DNA from: an uncultured Methylibium sp.
GTDB lineage: Bacteria; Pseudomonadota; Gammaproteobacteria; Burkholderiales; Burkholderiaceae_C
DNA length: 64,000 bases
Reading direction: 5' to 3'
NCBI RefSeq assembly: GCF_902826655.1
Contig: NZ_CADEFR010000003.1
Location: 62,001-126,000 of the forward strand
Of the stretch, positions 54,938 through 63,709 are shown one piece after another. A program made the translations under genes and the position numbers. The first letter of the stretch is position 1, and every line of letters begins with the position of its first letter. The notes beneath the pieces are model-generated. The model worked only from the letters and a program-made list of their open reading frames with translations, did no database searches and was not told where the DNA came from.

Positions 54938-57087
54938 AGCGCCGCGGCGCGCTCGGTCGAGGCCTCCAGTTCCTCGAGCAGCGGCGCCACGCCCGGCAAG
55001 GCATTGCCGTCGGCGATGTCCATCGCCGCCAGGCTCGCGTTGGCGAGGATCGCGTTCATCAGTCCATCGGCCTGCGTCTCGCCGCGGCCGGCCGGCTGGC
55101 GCAGGCCGGTGCGCGACAGCGACTGCTCGAGATGCTGGCGCGCGGCAGCCGTGCGGCGGCTTTCACGCAGATCGTCGAGGATCAGGAAGTAGCCCAGCAC
55201 CGAGCCGTCGCGCGCCGGAACGACCTCGGCGCGCAGGCCGACCGGCAGCGTGTCGCTGCCGCGCGCCAGGCTCAGCTCGCCGCGCCAGGGCTGCCGCTCC
55301 TGGCTCAGCTGGTCCACGGCCTTGCGCAGCAGCGCGGGCTGCGTGCACAGGGCGGCCAGGTCGTCGAGCGACGCGCTGCCGCTGCTCACGCCGGTCAGGT
55401 CGCGGAAGGCGTCGTTGACGAACAGCAGGTGCTGCGTCGCGTCGGCGATCGCGATCGGCTCCTTGGAGTGCGCGACGGTGGCGCGGATGCCGGCGAGCTG
55501 GTGCTCGGCGATCAGCAGGCGCACCGCGTTGACCTGCACCACGATGTCGATCAGCGCCTCGCCGAAGGCCCGCGCGAGCGCCTGTTCGCCCGTCGACCAG
55601 GGCAGGGCGGTGCCGCGCACGATCTCGGACCAGGCGGCGAAGGACCGCCGCGGCGACAGCTCCAGCGGGTCGTTGCCGACCACCGGCTTGGACGGATCGC
55701 CCGCCCAGGTGACGGTCAGCAACTGCGCCTTGCGGAACCAGACCAGGTAATCGGGCCGTGCCGCCGACAGCTTGACGGCCAGCACGCCGCTGGCGGTCGG
55801 CGTCAGCGAATCGAGCGCCGGGTTCTCTCGCGCCACCGAAGAGCAGCTGAACAGCCCGTCGAAGGACCGCGTGTCGATCCACTGCAGCAGCGCACGCAGC
55901 TCGGGTGTCGACGGCACCTCGCCCGAGGTCAGCAGCTCGCCCTCGTGATACAGCGCGGCGCCGGTCGCATCGAGCGGCTGCAGCAGCGTGCGCGGATTGC
56001 GGAACAGCGCCAGCCGCCAGTCGCCCTCGGTCGAGGTGGCCTCGACCAGGCGCTGCTCGAGGCGCCGCACCTGGATGGCGACCTGCGCATGGGCGTAGTT
56101 CTCGATCGCCGTGATGCGCGTCGAGATCACCTCGGCCAGCATGTCGGCCGCCGCGCGCACCGCAAAGCGCAGATTGCGCGGGCTGTAGTGGTGGCAGGCG
56201 ATCAGACCCCAGAGCTTGCCTTCACGCACCAGCGACACCACCAGCGTCGCCGTCACGCCCATGTTCTTCAGGTACTGCAGATGCAGCGGCGACATGCTGC
56301 GCAGCTGGCACAGCGACATGTCGAGGTCTTCGTCGCTGCCGCGCAGGCGCTGCGGCAGCAGGGGGGCGGCCTCGTAGTGCACGTCGGCCAGCACGCGCAC
56401 GCGGTTGCGCAGGTAGAGCTCGCGGGCGCGCTGCGGGATGTCGGAGGCCGGGTAGTGATGATCCAGCAGCGACTCCAGGCGCGGATCGCGCGCCTCGGCG
56501 ATGATCTTGCCGTGGCCGTCGGGGTCGAACTTGTAGACCATCACGCGGTCGTAGCCGACCAGGTCGCGGAAGCAGCGCACCACCGAGTCGGCCAGCGTGC
56601 CGATGGTCGATGCATTGCTGAAGCGTTCGACGGCGGCGCCGAGCTGCTCGACCAGCCGGTCGTGGGGCAGGTCGACCGTCGGCAGGCTCGATGCCGTCGG
56701 CTCGATCTCGACGAGCAGCAGGCCGCGCGGCTCGCGGTGCAGGCAGCCCTCCCGGTCCGTCGCGCGGCCGTGGACGGCGATGCGACAGCGCAGCGGCGCC
56801 GGCTCCGACAGGTCGGCCGACGCGAGCTGGCGGCGTACCTGCGACTCGATGTCGCCGCCGAGCTCGGCCAGCTTCTGGCCCAGCAGCACCTCGGCCGGCA
56901 CGCCCGCCAGCGCCTCGAGGTTGGCGCTCAGCTGCACGATGCGCAGCTCGGGCTCGCGCAAGGCCAGCAGCAGGCCGTGCGGCTGCACCGACCCGGCCAG
57001 GTGGATGAGCTCGCGCTCGCAGTTGCTCAGGTCGGCCTGGCCGAAGGGCGGGCTGGTCAGCGCGCTCACGGCCGGCTCAGGTTGCAT
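54901..57087 (-). CDS. bphP: Bacteriophytochrome without histidine kinase (PAS-GAF-PHY-PAS output)
   Basis: The 728-residue photoreceptor has the chromophore Cys23 (SNCERELIH, then GSVQPHG), a PAS domain, and a GAF domain with PASDIPQ and ACHHYSP. The PHY domain has the tongue motif PRRSF. After residue about 505 comes a further PAS (IAIADATQHLLFVNDAFRDLTG) and a helical C-terminal segment, but no HisKA or HATPase domain. This is the layout of BphP1/BrBphP proteins that bind and relieve PpsR repression under far-red light. The ppsR gene immediately upstream overlaps it by 11 bases, which strongly supports that partnership. Confidence 0.93.
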   Translation of the reverse strand: MQPEPAVSALTSPPFGQADLSNCERELIHLAGSVQPHGLLLALREPELRIVQLSANLEALAGVPAEVLLGQKLAELGGDIESQVRRQLASADLSEPAPLRCRIAVHGRATDREGCLHREPRGLLLVEIEPTASSLPTVDLPHDRLVEQLGAAVERFSNASTIGTLADSVVRCFRDLVGYDRVMVYKFDPDGHGKIIAEARDPRLESLLDHHYPASDIPQRARELYLRNRVRVLADVHYEAAPLLPQRLRGSDEDLDMSLCQLRSMSPLHLQYLKNMGVTATLVVSLVREGKLWGLIACHHYSPRNLRFAVRAAADMLAEVISTRITAIENYAHAQVAIQVRRLEQRLVEATSTEGDWRLALFRNPRTLLQPLDATGAALYHEGELLTSGEVPSTPELRALLQWIDTRSFDGLFSCSSVARENPALDSLTPTASGVLAVKLSAARPDYLVWFRKAQLLTVTWAGDPSKPVVGNDPLELSPRRSFAAWSEIVRGTALPWSTGEQALARAFGEALIDIVVQVNAVRLLIAEHQLAGIRATVAHSKEPIAIADATQHLLFVNDAFRDLTGVSSGSASLDDLAALCTQPALLRKAVDQLSQERQPWRGELSLARGSDTLPVGLRAEVVPARDGSVLGYFLILDDLRESRRTAAARQHLEQSLSRTGLRQPAGRGETQADGLMNAILANASLAAMDIADGNALPGVAPLLEELEASTERAAALYARLRGLASEG

Positions 57088-58459
57088 CGCCCGTCCCGGG
57101 TCCGCGCCGGCGCTTCAGCGTGCGCGCGGTGATGCCCAGCAAGGCGGCCGCGGCCGCGACGTCGCCGCCGACGCGCTGCAGCGCCGCGTCGATCAGCTGC
57201 CGTTGCGCCCGTGCGTTGGCGTCGCGCAGCAGCGTGCCCAGGTCGGCCGTGCCCAGGCGCGCCGCGAGCGGCGTCAGCACGACGCTCTCGGGCTGCGGCT
57301 CGTCCGTGGCCCGGTCGACGAGCTTGAGCATCAGGCCCACGCACTCCTGGTCGCCTTCGGTCAGCAGGGCCGCCGACACATCGACGCGGGCGGCCGGCGC
57401 GCCGGCCGCCCGCAGCACCAGGCCGGCGCGATGCGCCAGGCCGTGGCGGCGGACCGCGGTCAGCAGCGATTCGATCTCGGCGGGCGCCAGGCCGGCACGC
57501 TCGCCGAGCTGCCGGCCCTTGAGCGCGCCCTCGTCGCCGGCGCGCAGCAAGTCGACGAAGGCCGGATTGGCGGCGAGGATGCGACCGCTCGAGTCGGTGA
57601 CCACCACGCCCTCGTGCGCGCCGTCGACCAGCCGCGCCAGCGATCGACCGAGATCGAGCGGGCTGGCGGCCGCCCCTTCGGCCTGGCGCACGCGCACCAG
57701 CAGGTGCATCGCGCCGGCGCCGCGGAAGGGCGTGGCCGCGACGCTGGCACTGCCCACCTTGCCGGCCAGCCGCACGCGGATCTCGGCGGCGCGGCCGCCG
57801 GTACGCGCGGTCGTCAGCAACTCCTCGACCGCGCCGCGCGAGTGATGCTCGAAGCCGGCCACCACGTCGTGCCCGGCCAGCTGATCGAGGCTCAGGTCGA
57901 ACATCCGCGAGGCCGCCTCGTTGGCCTCGAGGATGCGCAGGCTGCCGGCGTCGACGATCATCACCGCGTCGGTCGCCACCTGGAACAGCAGCCGGTAGCG
58001 CGACTCGGCCTGGCGTGCCGACCAGTAGCCGCGTTCCATCTCGCGCTGCGCATCGACGAAGCGCTGCTGGATCGCCGCGATCGCACGCAGGTCGCGGCCG
58101 GCCGCCAGCACCGGGCCGTGCTCGCCGAGCCGCACCGCGGCGTAGGCGACCGGGATGTGGTCGCCGCTGGATGACGGGTGGTTGACCTCGCGCCGGCGCG
58201 CCAGCCCGGTCGACGTGACATCGGCCAGCAGGCGCTCGATCTTGCCGCGGGTGTCGGCCGTCACCGTGTCGACCCAGGGCCGGCCGACCCAGTCCCGCAC
58301 CGCGGCCGACAGCGGCGCGGCGTGGCCCTGCGCGACGTTGCGGACCACGCCGTCGGCATCGATCACCAGCGCGATGTCGCTGTCCAGCGACACGAAGGTC
58401 TGCGCCAGCTCGCGCGCCCACGGCGACAGGGCGGCGAGATCGGGGGCGTCATCCGGCAC
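57077..58459 (-). CDS. ppsR: PpsR/CrtJ-family photosynthesis gene repressor
   Basis: The 460-residue protein has an N-terminal PAS-like domain (IALVIDADGVVRNVAQG), a coiled Q-linker (QRFVDAQREMERGYWSARQAESRYR), and two PAS domains (DAVMIVDAGSLRILEANEAASRMFDL and GVVVTDSSGRILAANPAFVDLL, quoted as landmarks). A C-terminal Fis-type helix-turn-helix follows (GGDVAAAAALLGITARTLKRR). PpsR represses puf, bch and crt genes at TGT-N12-ACA sites. Only one cysteine is present (in DQECVGLML) and none in the HTH, so the CrtJ-type disulfide switch is not possible within one chain. It overlaps bphP, implying light rather than redox control. Confidence 0.93.
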   Translation of the reverse strand: MPDDAPDLAALSPWARELAQTFVSLDSDIALVIDADGVVRNVAQGHAAPLSAAVRDWVGRPWVDTVTADTRGKIERLLADVTSTGLARRREVNHPSSSGDHIPVAYAAVRLGEHGPVLAAGRDLRAIAAIQQRFVDAQREMERGYWSARQAESRYRLLFQVATDAVMIVDAGSLRILEANEAASRMFDLSLDQLAGHDVVAGFEHHSRGAVEELLTTARTGGRAAEIRVRLAGKVGSASVAATPFRGAGAMHLLVRVRQAEGAAASPLDLGRSLARLVDGAHEGVVVTDSSGRILAANPAFVDLLRAGDEGALKGRQLGERAGLAPAEIESLLTAVRRHGLAHRAGLVLRAAGAPAARVDVSAALLTEGDQECVGLMLKLVDRATDEPQPESVVLTPLAARLGTADLGTLLRDANARAQRQLIDAALQRVGGDVAAAAALLGITARTLKRRRGPGTGDAT

Positions 58460-58647
58460 GTGGCTCGCGTGGCTCCTTCGGGGGGCGTGGCCGAGCCCGG
58501 CCGCGCATCCCTGCCAGTTTAGGCGGGGGTCGGGGCCGGGGTGCCTAGGGGATGCGCGGGTCGGCGGACCGCAGCGTCGGCGTCATCAAGCCGTCATCGG
58601 CTCGCCCCGAACATCGAAAACTCCCCAACTCGACCGCATCGGACCTC

Positions 58648-59580
58648 ATGGACCGGCAGCCTGCCCCGAGCGTCGACCACGACGAACTCGTCCGACGCAT
58701 CGAGAACGACCTGATCGACGGCTACGACGAGGAGTTCGAGCTGGAGTTCGACGACCGCCAGCTCGAGGCGCTTGAACCCGGCGCCGGCGGCGACGAGGCG
58801 ACGCGCCAGGTCGAACGGCGCCGCTACTTCCGTGAGCTCTTCCGCCTGCAGGGCGAACTGGTCAAGCTGCAGGACTGGGTCGCGGCGACCCGGCAGAAGG
58901 TCGTGATCGTGTTCGAGGGCCGCGACTCGGCCGGCAAGGGCGGGGCCATCAAGCGCATCACGCAGCGGCTCAACCCGCGCGTCTGCCGCGTCGTCGCGCT
59001 GCCGGCGCCCAACGACCGCGAACGCACGCAGTGGTACTTCCAGCGCTACGTGCAGCACCTGCCGGCCGGCGGCGAGATCGTGCTGTTCGACCGCAGCTGG
59101 TACAACCGCGCCGGCGTCGAGCGCGTGATGGGCTTCTGCAGCGAAGACGAGGTCGAGGAGTTCTTCCGCTCGGTGCCGGAGTTCGAGCGCATGCTGGTGC
59201 GATCCGGCATCCGGCTGATCAAGTACTGGTTCTCGATCACCGACGAGGAACAGCACCTGCGCTTCCTCGGCCGCATCCACGACCCGCTCAAGCAGTGGAA
59301 GCTGAGCCCGATGGACCTGGAGAGCCGCGTGCGCTGGGAGGCCTACACCAAGGCCAAGGAAGCGATGCTCGAGCACACCCACATCCCCGAGGCGCCGTGG
59401 TGGCTGGTGCACGCGGTGGACAAGAAGCGCGCGCGCCTGAACTGCATCGCGCACCTGCTGTCGCAGATGCCCTACGAGGCCGTGCCCAAGCCCCTGGTCG
59501 AGCTGCCGCCGCGCGTGCGCAACCCCGACTACACGCGCCAGCCGGTGCCGGCCGAGATGGTCGTGCCCGAGGTCTACTGA
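58648..59580 (+). CDS. ppk2: Polyphosphate kinase 2
   Basis: The 310-residue protein is a single PPK2 domain with Walker A FEGRDSAGKGG (about residues 89-99), the lid RYVQHLPAGGEI and Walker B LFDRSWYNRAG (Asp148). It transfers phosphate between polyphosphate and nucleoside di- or monophosphates in the cytoplasm. The acidic N-terminal stretch (DDRQLEALEPG) is typical of class I enzymes. The ATG at 58648 is preferred over an upstream in-frame ATG at 58552. The 188 bases back to the ppsR start contain no other gene and should hold both promoters. Confidence 0.95.
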   Translation: MDRQPAPSVDHDELVRRIENDLIDGYDEEFELEFDDRQLEALEPGAGGDEATRQVERRRYFRELFRLQGELVKLQDWVAATRQKVVIVFEGRDSAGKGGAIKRITQRLNPRVCRVVALPAPNDRERTQWYFQRYVQHLPAGGEIVLFDRSWYNRAGVERVMGFCSEDEVEEFFRSVPEFERMLVRSGIRLIKYWFSITDEEQHLRFLGRIHDPLKQWKLSPMDLESRVRWEAYTKAKEAMLEHTHIPEAPWWLVHAVDKKRARLNCIAHLLSQMPYEAVPKPLVELPPRVRNPDYTRQPVPAEMVVPEVY

Positions 59581-59620
59581 GAGCTGCGAACTTGCGGCGA
59601 CCATTGCGGTCGAACCCGGC

Positions 59621-60112
59621 ATGCGACGAGGAATCCCTGGCCGGCTTGCGATCGGACTCCTGATGTCGACAGCGATGGCGGGTGCGCCGGCCGGCGAAGA
59701 TCCCCTGCGTTCTGCCGACTGCGAGCGCGCGCTCGAAGCCCTTCGAGTCGAAGAGGGCCGTGCCGCGTCCGCGGCGACGTCGGCCCCTGATGCGCGCATG
59801 GTGGCGCGACGTCGCGATGCGGCACGGGCTTGTCTCGGAGCCGCGCCGGAGTCGCCGCCACCGCGGCCGCGCCTGCGTGCGCCGATCAGCGTGGAGTCAC
59901 CCGCCGCAAGGATCACCGGCGCGCCGCGACCGGTGCCCGCGCCGTCGGCCATCGCGCCGCCGCCGTCGCCGCTCGTCGTGACCGGCTGCGATGCGACCGG
60001 CTGCTGGGCCAGCGACGGCTCGCGATTGCAGCGCCTGGGCCCCGACCTGGTCGGCCCGCGCGGCACCTGCACGGTGCAGGGCGCGGTGCTCGCCTGCCCG
60101 CCGCCGCGCTGA
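59621..60112 (+). CDS. Secreted Pro/Ala-rich small protein of unknown function
   Basis: The 163-residue protein has a signal peptide (IGLLMSTAMAGAPAG). A helical region with two Cys (SADCERALEAL, ARACLG), a proline-rich linker and a small C-terminal domain with four Cys follow (VVTGCDATGCWASDGSRL, GTCTVQGAVLAC). The C-terminal piece recurs in Burkholderiales periplasmic proteins, as far as I recall. No function can be given. It starts 40 bases after ppk2 and may be co-transcribed. Confidence 0.6.
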   Translation: MRRGIPGRLAIGLLMSTAMAGAPAGEDPLRSADCERALEALRVEEGRAASAATSAPDARMVARRRDAARACLGAAPESPPPRPRLRAPISVESPAARITGAPRPVPAPSAIAPPPSPLVVTGCDATGCWASDGSRLQRLGPDLVGPRGTCTVQGAVLACPPPR

Positions 60113-60211
60113 GCGTCGTCGCCCATGTGACAGCGTGCATGAAGCGCTGAAGTTTGCAGCAGTGAGAGCGATGACGAGGCCGGGCGCGCATCGGCGTGTG
60201 CTCTGCACCGC

Positions 60212-60245
60212 ATGTCCACAGCCTTGTCCACAGAATGTGGGGACA
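60212..60245. promoter_or_regulatory. Cluster of DnaA-box-like sequences
   Basis: ATGTCCACA (60212-60220), TTGTCCACA (60224-60232) and, inverted, TGTGGGGACA (60236-60245) lie within 34 bases. Each is one or two bases from the DnaA box TTATCCACA. They sit in the 230-base spacer before the small gene at 60343. No AT-rich unwinding region, dnaA or dnaN is nearby, so an origin is unlikely. A DnaA titration or regulatory site is possible. Confidence 0.3.
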
Positions 60246-60342
60246 GCCTCCGGCAGACGCTGTCGAAATCGATCCGCGTAACGCTTGTTCAGCCCTCGCC
60301 CGTGCCTGTAGAGTCGACTCACAAGCGGTAGCGGGGTGCGGC

Positions 60343-60555
60343 ATGGCGACGAGCAACATCGATCCGGTTCAGTCCAGGTTTCGAGCCGTCGAAGAGGCGC
60401 GCTACTCCTTCCTCGCCGCGGTCGGCAGCATGAGTCGCGGCGAACGTCCGCCGGATGTCGACCAGCTGCTGCGCCTGGCCAATCGCGTGCTCGAGGTGCA
60501 CGACCGCTGCCTGCAGCAAGTCGACGAATCACCCGCCGACAACGAAGCCGCTTGA
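60343..60555 (+). CDS. Small hypothetical helical protein
   Basis: The 70-residue acidic protein is predicted helical throughout (FRAVEEARYSFLAAVGSM, DVDQLLRLANRVLEVHDRCLQQVDE). It starts at an ATG preceded by a weak GGGG site. I do not recognise it. Its codon use fits a real gene and it stands alone between spacers, so it is kept at moderate confidence. Confidence 0.55.
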   Translation: MATSNIDPVQSRFRAVEEARYSFLAAVGSMSRGERPPDVDQLLRLANRVLEVHDRCLQQVDESPADNEAA

Positions 60556-60707
60556 CGGCGCGTGCATCCGACCGATGCATGCGATGCCGGTCTTCGGCAC
60601 GTCCCGTCGCTTGGCCTTGAGTGGCCCGGGGTCTTGTGCAGCCGGCGGCGCAGGAACTCGCCGACCTGTCGAGACTCCGACCGCTGGAACTTCCGGGCCG
60701 CCGTCCG

Positions 60708-62870
60708 ATGTCGCAAGCCTTCGTCCTTCTTGCTGCGCTCCTGCTCGCGATCGCCGCCGCGCCGGCCCTTGGCGCGCCGGTGAAGACAGCGCACGTCACC
60801 GCCGAGCTGGTGACCGAGCACGCCGCCGTGAAGCCCGGCCAGCCGCTGCAGATCGGCCTGAAGCTCCAGCACATCCCGCACTGGCACACCTACTGGCGCA
60901 ACCCGGGTGACTCCGGCCTGCCGACCACGCTGAAGTGGACGCTGCCGGCCGGCAGCAGCACCACCGCGATCGACTGGCCCGCGCCGCAGCGCCTGCCCAT
61001 CGGCCCGCTGGTCAACTACGGTTATGAAGGCGAGGTGCTGCTGCCGCTGAGCTACACGCCGCCCGCCGATGCGAAACCGGGCGAGACGCTGACGCTGAAG
61101 GCGCGCGCCGACTGGCTGGTCTGCAGCGACGTCTGCATTCCCGAGCATGCCGACCTCGAGCTGCAGCTGCCGGTCGCCGCGGCCGGCACGCCGGCCACGC
61201 CCGGCGCCGCACGCGCGCTGTTCGAGCGCCACGTTGTCGAGCGACCGCTCCCCGTGCCGGGCTGGACCGCCCGGCTGCAGCAGGCCGGCCGCGAGCTGCT
61301 GCTCGAGCTGGAGCCGGCCGGCGATGCCGCGGCTTCGGCGGCCCGCCCGCCCTTGCACTTCTTCCCGCATGCCGAGCAGACCCTCGAGCCGGCCCGCCAC
61401 GAGGTCCTTCGCACCGCGCGCGGCTACGCGATCCGGCTCGCGCTGCTGGACGGCGCGTCGCTGCCGTCGCGCTTCGACGGCGTGCTGGTGTCGCAGGGCG
61501 GCGCCTATGCGCCGCCGCCCTGGGGCGGCACGCGGCGCGCGGTCGAGGTCGCGGCGACCGTGCAGCCGGTGGCCGCCATCGCGCTGCCGGCCGGGGCCGT
61601 GCTGCTGGCAATGCCCACGACGACCGCGCCGGCCAGCCTGGGCGGCAGCGCCGACCTCGGCCTGTGGACGGCGCTCGCGCTGGCTTTCTTCGGCGGGGCT
61701 CTGCTGAACCTGATGCCCTGCGTGTTTCCGGTGCTGTCGATCAAGCTGCTGGGCCTGGCGCAGCAGTCTCGCGACCGGTCCTCGCTGCGCGTGCACGCGC
61801 TGGCCTATGGCGCGGGCGTGCTGCTGAGCTTCATCGCGCTGGCCGCCGCGCTGCTGGCGCTGCGTGCGGCCGGCAGCGCGATCGGCTGGGGCTTCCAGCT
61901 GCAGGAGCCGGGCGTCGTCTTCGTCCTGGCCCTGGTGTTCTTCGCGCTCGGGCTCAACCTGATGGGCGCCTTCGAGGTCGGCAACCTGCTGCCGCAACGC
62001 CTGGCCGGTTGGCGCGCCGAGCGGCCTGCGGCCGATGCCTTCGGGTCCGGCGTGCTGGCGGTGGCGGCGGCCAGTCCCTGCACCGCGCCCTTCATGGGTG
62101 CCGCGCTGGGCTATGCGGTGACGCAGTCGCCGCTGCTCGCGCTGGGCGTGTTCGCCGCGCTCGGCCTGGGCATGGCCTTGCCCTACGCGCTGCTCGTGCT
62201 GATGCCGGGCTGGCGCGACCGGCTGCCGCGGCCGGGCGTATGGATGCTGCAGCTCAAGCAGTTCCTCGCCTTCCCGATGTTCGCCACCGTGGTCTGGCTG
62301 GTGTGGGTGCTGGGCCAGCAGGCCGGCGTCGACGGCGCGGCCAAGGCGCTGCTCGCGCTGGTGGGCCTGGCCTTCCTGGTGTGGCTGGCGGGCCTGCCGC
62401 CGGCGCGCGCGCTGGCCGGCAGGGTGCTGGGCGCGTTGGCGCTCGCCGCATTGCTGGCCTGGACCTGGCCCGGCGCGTCAACGCCGGCGCTCGCGGCGCA
62501 AGCCGACGCGCCGCCCATCACGTCGACCGACGCGGCCTGGCAGGTCTACGACGAGGCGGCGATCGCAGGCCATGTCGCGGAGGGCAAGCCGGTCTTCGTC
62601 GATTTCACCGCGGCCTGGTGCGTGAGCTGCCAGGTCAACAAGCGCCTGGTCTTGCGCACCGACGCGACGATGCGCGCCTTCGCCGACGCCGGCGTCGTGC
62701 TGATGCGCGCCGACTGGACGAACCGCGATGCGCGCATCACCGAGGCGCTGGCCCGGCTGGGCCGCAACGGCGTGCCCGTCTACCTGCTGATCCGCCCCGG
62801 CAAGGAGCCGCTGCTGCTGCCGGAGATCCTGACCGGGCGCCTCGTCACCGAGGCGCTCGCGACCCTGTGA
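60708..62870 (+). CDS. DsbD/ScsB-like thiol:disulfide interchange protein
   Basis: The 720-residue protein has a signal peptide and a periplasmic DsbC/ScsB-type N-terminal domain with a Cys pair (WLVCSDVCIPEHADLEL). An eight-segment DsbD membrane core carries the redox Cys pair (NLMPCVFPV and AASPCTAPFMG). A C-terminal thioredoxin domain with WCVSCQ follows. It moves reducing power from cytoplasmic thioredoxin to periplasmic partners. The ATG at 60708 (MSQAFVLLAALLLA) places the signal peptide at the N-terminus; an in-frame ATG at 60621 would bury it. The redoxin encoded next is a likely electron acceptor. Confidence 0.9.
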   Translation: MSQAFVLLAALLLAIAAAPALGAPVKTAHVTAELVTEHAAVKPGQPLQIGLKLQHIPHWHTYWRNPGDSGLPTTLKWTLPAGSSTTAIDWPAPQRLPIGPLVNYGYEGEVLLPLSYTPPADAKPGETLTLKARADWLVCSDVCIPEHADLELQLPVAAAGTPATPGAARALFERHVVERPLPVPGWTARLQQAGRELLLELEPAGDAAASAARPPLHFFPHAEQTLEPARHEVLRTARGYAIRLALLDGASLPSRFDGVLVSQGGAYAPPPWGGTRRAVEVAATVQPVAAIALPAGAVLLAMPTTTAPASLGGSADLGLWTALALAFFGGALLNLMPCVFPVLSIKLLGLAQQSRDRSSLRVHALAYGAGVLLSFIALAAALLALRAAGSAIGWGFQLQEPGVVFVLALVFFALGLNLMGAFEVGNLLPQRLAGWRAERPAADAFGSGVLAVAAASPCTAPFMGAALGYAVTQSPLLALGVFAALGLGMALPYALLVLMPGWRDRLPRPGVWMLQLKQFLAFPMFATVVWLVWVLGQQAGVDGAAKALLALVGLAFLVWLAGLPPARALAGRVLGALALAALLAWTWPGASTPALAAQADAPPITSTDAAWQVYDEAAIAGHVAEGKPVFVDFTAAWCVSCQVNKRLVLRTDATMRAFADAGVVLMRADWTNRDARITEALARLGRNGVPVYLLIRPGKEPLLLPEILTGRLVTEALATL

Positions 62871-62909
62871 GTCCCTGTTCCCTCGTCAACGTCAATCAAG
62901 GAGCCGAAG

Positions 62910-63533
62910 ATGCGACGTGAATTCAACAAGCGCCTGATCGTCCTCGCCGCGCTGGCCGCGGCCCTGCCGCTGACGGCCGCCGCACAGACCGCAAGCATCG
63001 GGCAGGCAGCGCCGGCCTTCGAGGTCAAGGACGCCAGCGGCAAGCTCGTGAAGCTGGCCGACTTCAAGGGCAAGCACGTCGTGCTGGAGTGGACCAACCC
63101 CGGCTGCCCCTTCGTCGTCAAGCACTACGGCGCGCAGAACATGCAGGCGCTGCAGAAGGACGCCGCGGCGAAGAACGTCGTGTGGCTGTCGGTCAGTTCC
63201 ACCGCGCCGGGCCAGACCGACTACCTGGCGCCGGCGGCGCTGACGGCGAAGTACAAGACCTGGGGCGCCGCGCCCGCCGCGATGCTGATGGACGACAGCG
63301 GCAGCATCGGCAAGGCCTACGGTGCCAAGACCACGCCGCACATGTACGTCATCGACCCGGGCGGCAAGCTCGTCTACGCGGGCGGCATCGACGACAAGCG
63401 CTCGGCCGACCCCGGCGACATCCCCGGCGCGAAGAACTTCGTCAAGGCTGCACTGGCCGAGTCGCTGGCCGGCAAGCCGGTCAGCACGACGACGGCGGCG
63501 CCCTACGGCTGCAGCGTCAAGTACGCGAGCTGA
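62910..63533 (+). CDS. Periplasmic redoxin (thioredoxin-fold) protein
   Basis: The 207-residue protein has a signal peptide (LIVLAALAAALPLTAAAQT) and a redoxin domain with EVKDASGKLVKLADFKGKHVVLEWTNPGCPFVVKHY landmarks. The active site is a single Cys followed by Pro-Phe (CPFV), resembling AhpC/TSA-like peroxiredoxin relatives rather than CxxC thioredoxins. A second Cys sits near the C-terminus (YGCSVKYAS). It starts 39 bases after the DsbD-like gene and probably receives electrons from it, perhaps to reduce peroxides in the periplasm. Confidence 0.88.
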   Translation: MRREFNKRLIVLAALAAALPLTAAAQTASIGQAAPAFEVKDASGKLVKLADFKGKHVVLEWTNPGCPFVVKHYGAQNMQALQKDAAAKNVVWLSVSSTAPGQTDYLAPAALTAKYKTWGAAPAAMLMDDSGSIGKAYGAKTTPHMYVIDPGGKLVYAGGIDDKRSADPGDIPGAKNFVKAALAESLAGKPVSTTTAAPYGCSVKYAS

Positions 63534-63561
63534 ACGAAGCGAAGAAGGACGCCGCAAAGAA

Positions 63562-63589
63562 GAAGGCCTCGATGAGCATCGAGGCCTTC
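63562..63589 (-). terminator. Terminator hairpin between redoxin gene and tRNA-Ala
   Basis: An 11-bp perfect stem (GAAGGCCTCGA with TCGAGGCCTTC) and a 6-base loop lie between convergent transcripts. On the minus strand it is followed by TTCTTTG, so it most likely ends the tRNA transcript. It may also stop the redoxin mRNA from the other side. Confidence 0.8.
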
Positions 63590-63596
63590 GGTGTCC

Positions 63597-63672
<76 letters not shown>

Positions 63673-63709
63673 ACGACAACGCGCATTGTAGCCGACGCCG
63701 ACGGCACGC

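Noticed and set aside
60113-60342. Chromosomal replication origin
   Set aside because: DnaA-like boxes occur, but there is no AT-rich unwinding element and no dnaA, dnaN, gidA or parAB nearby.
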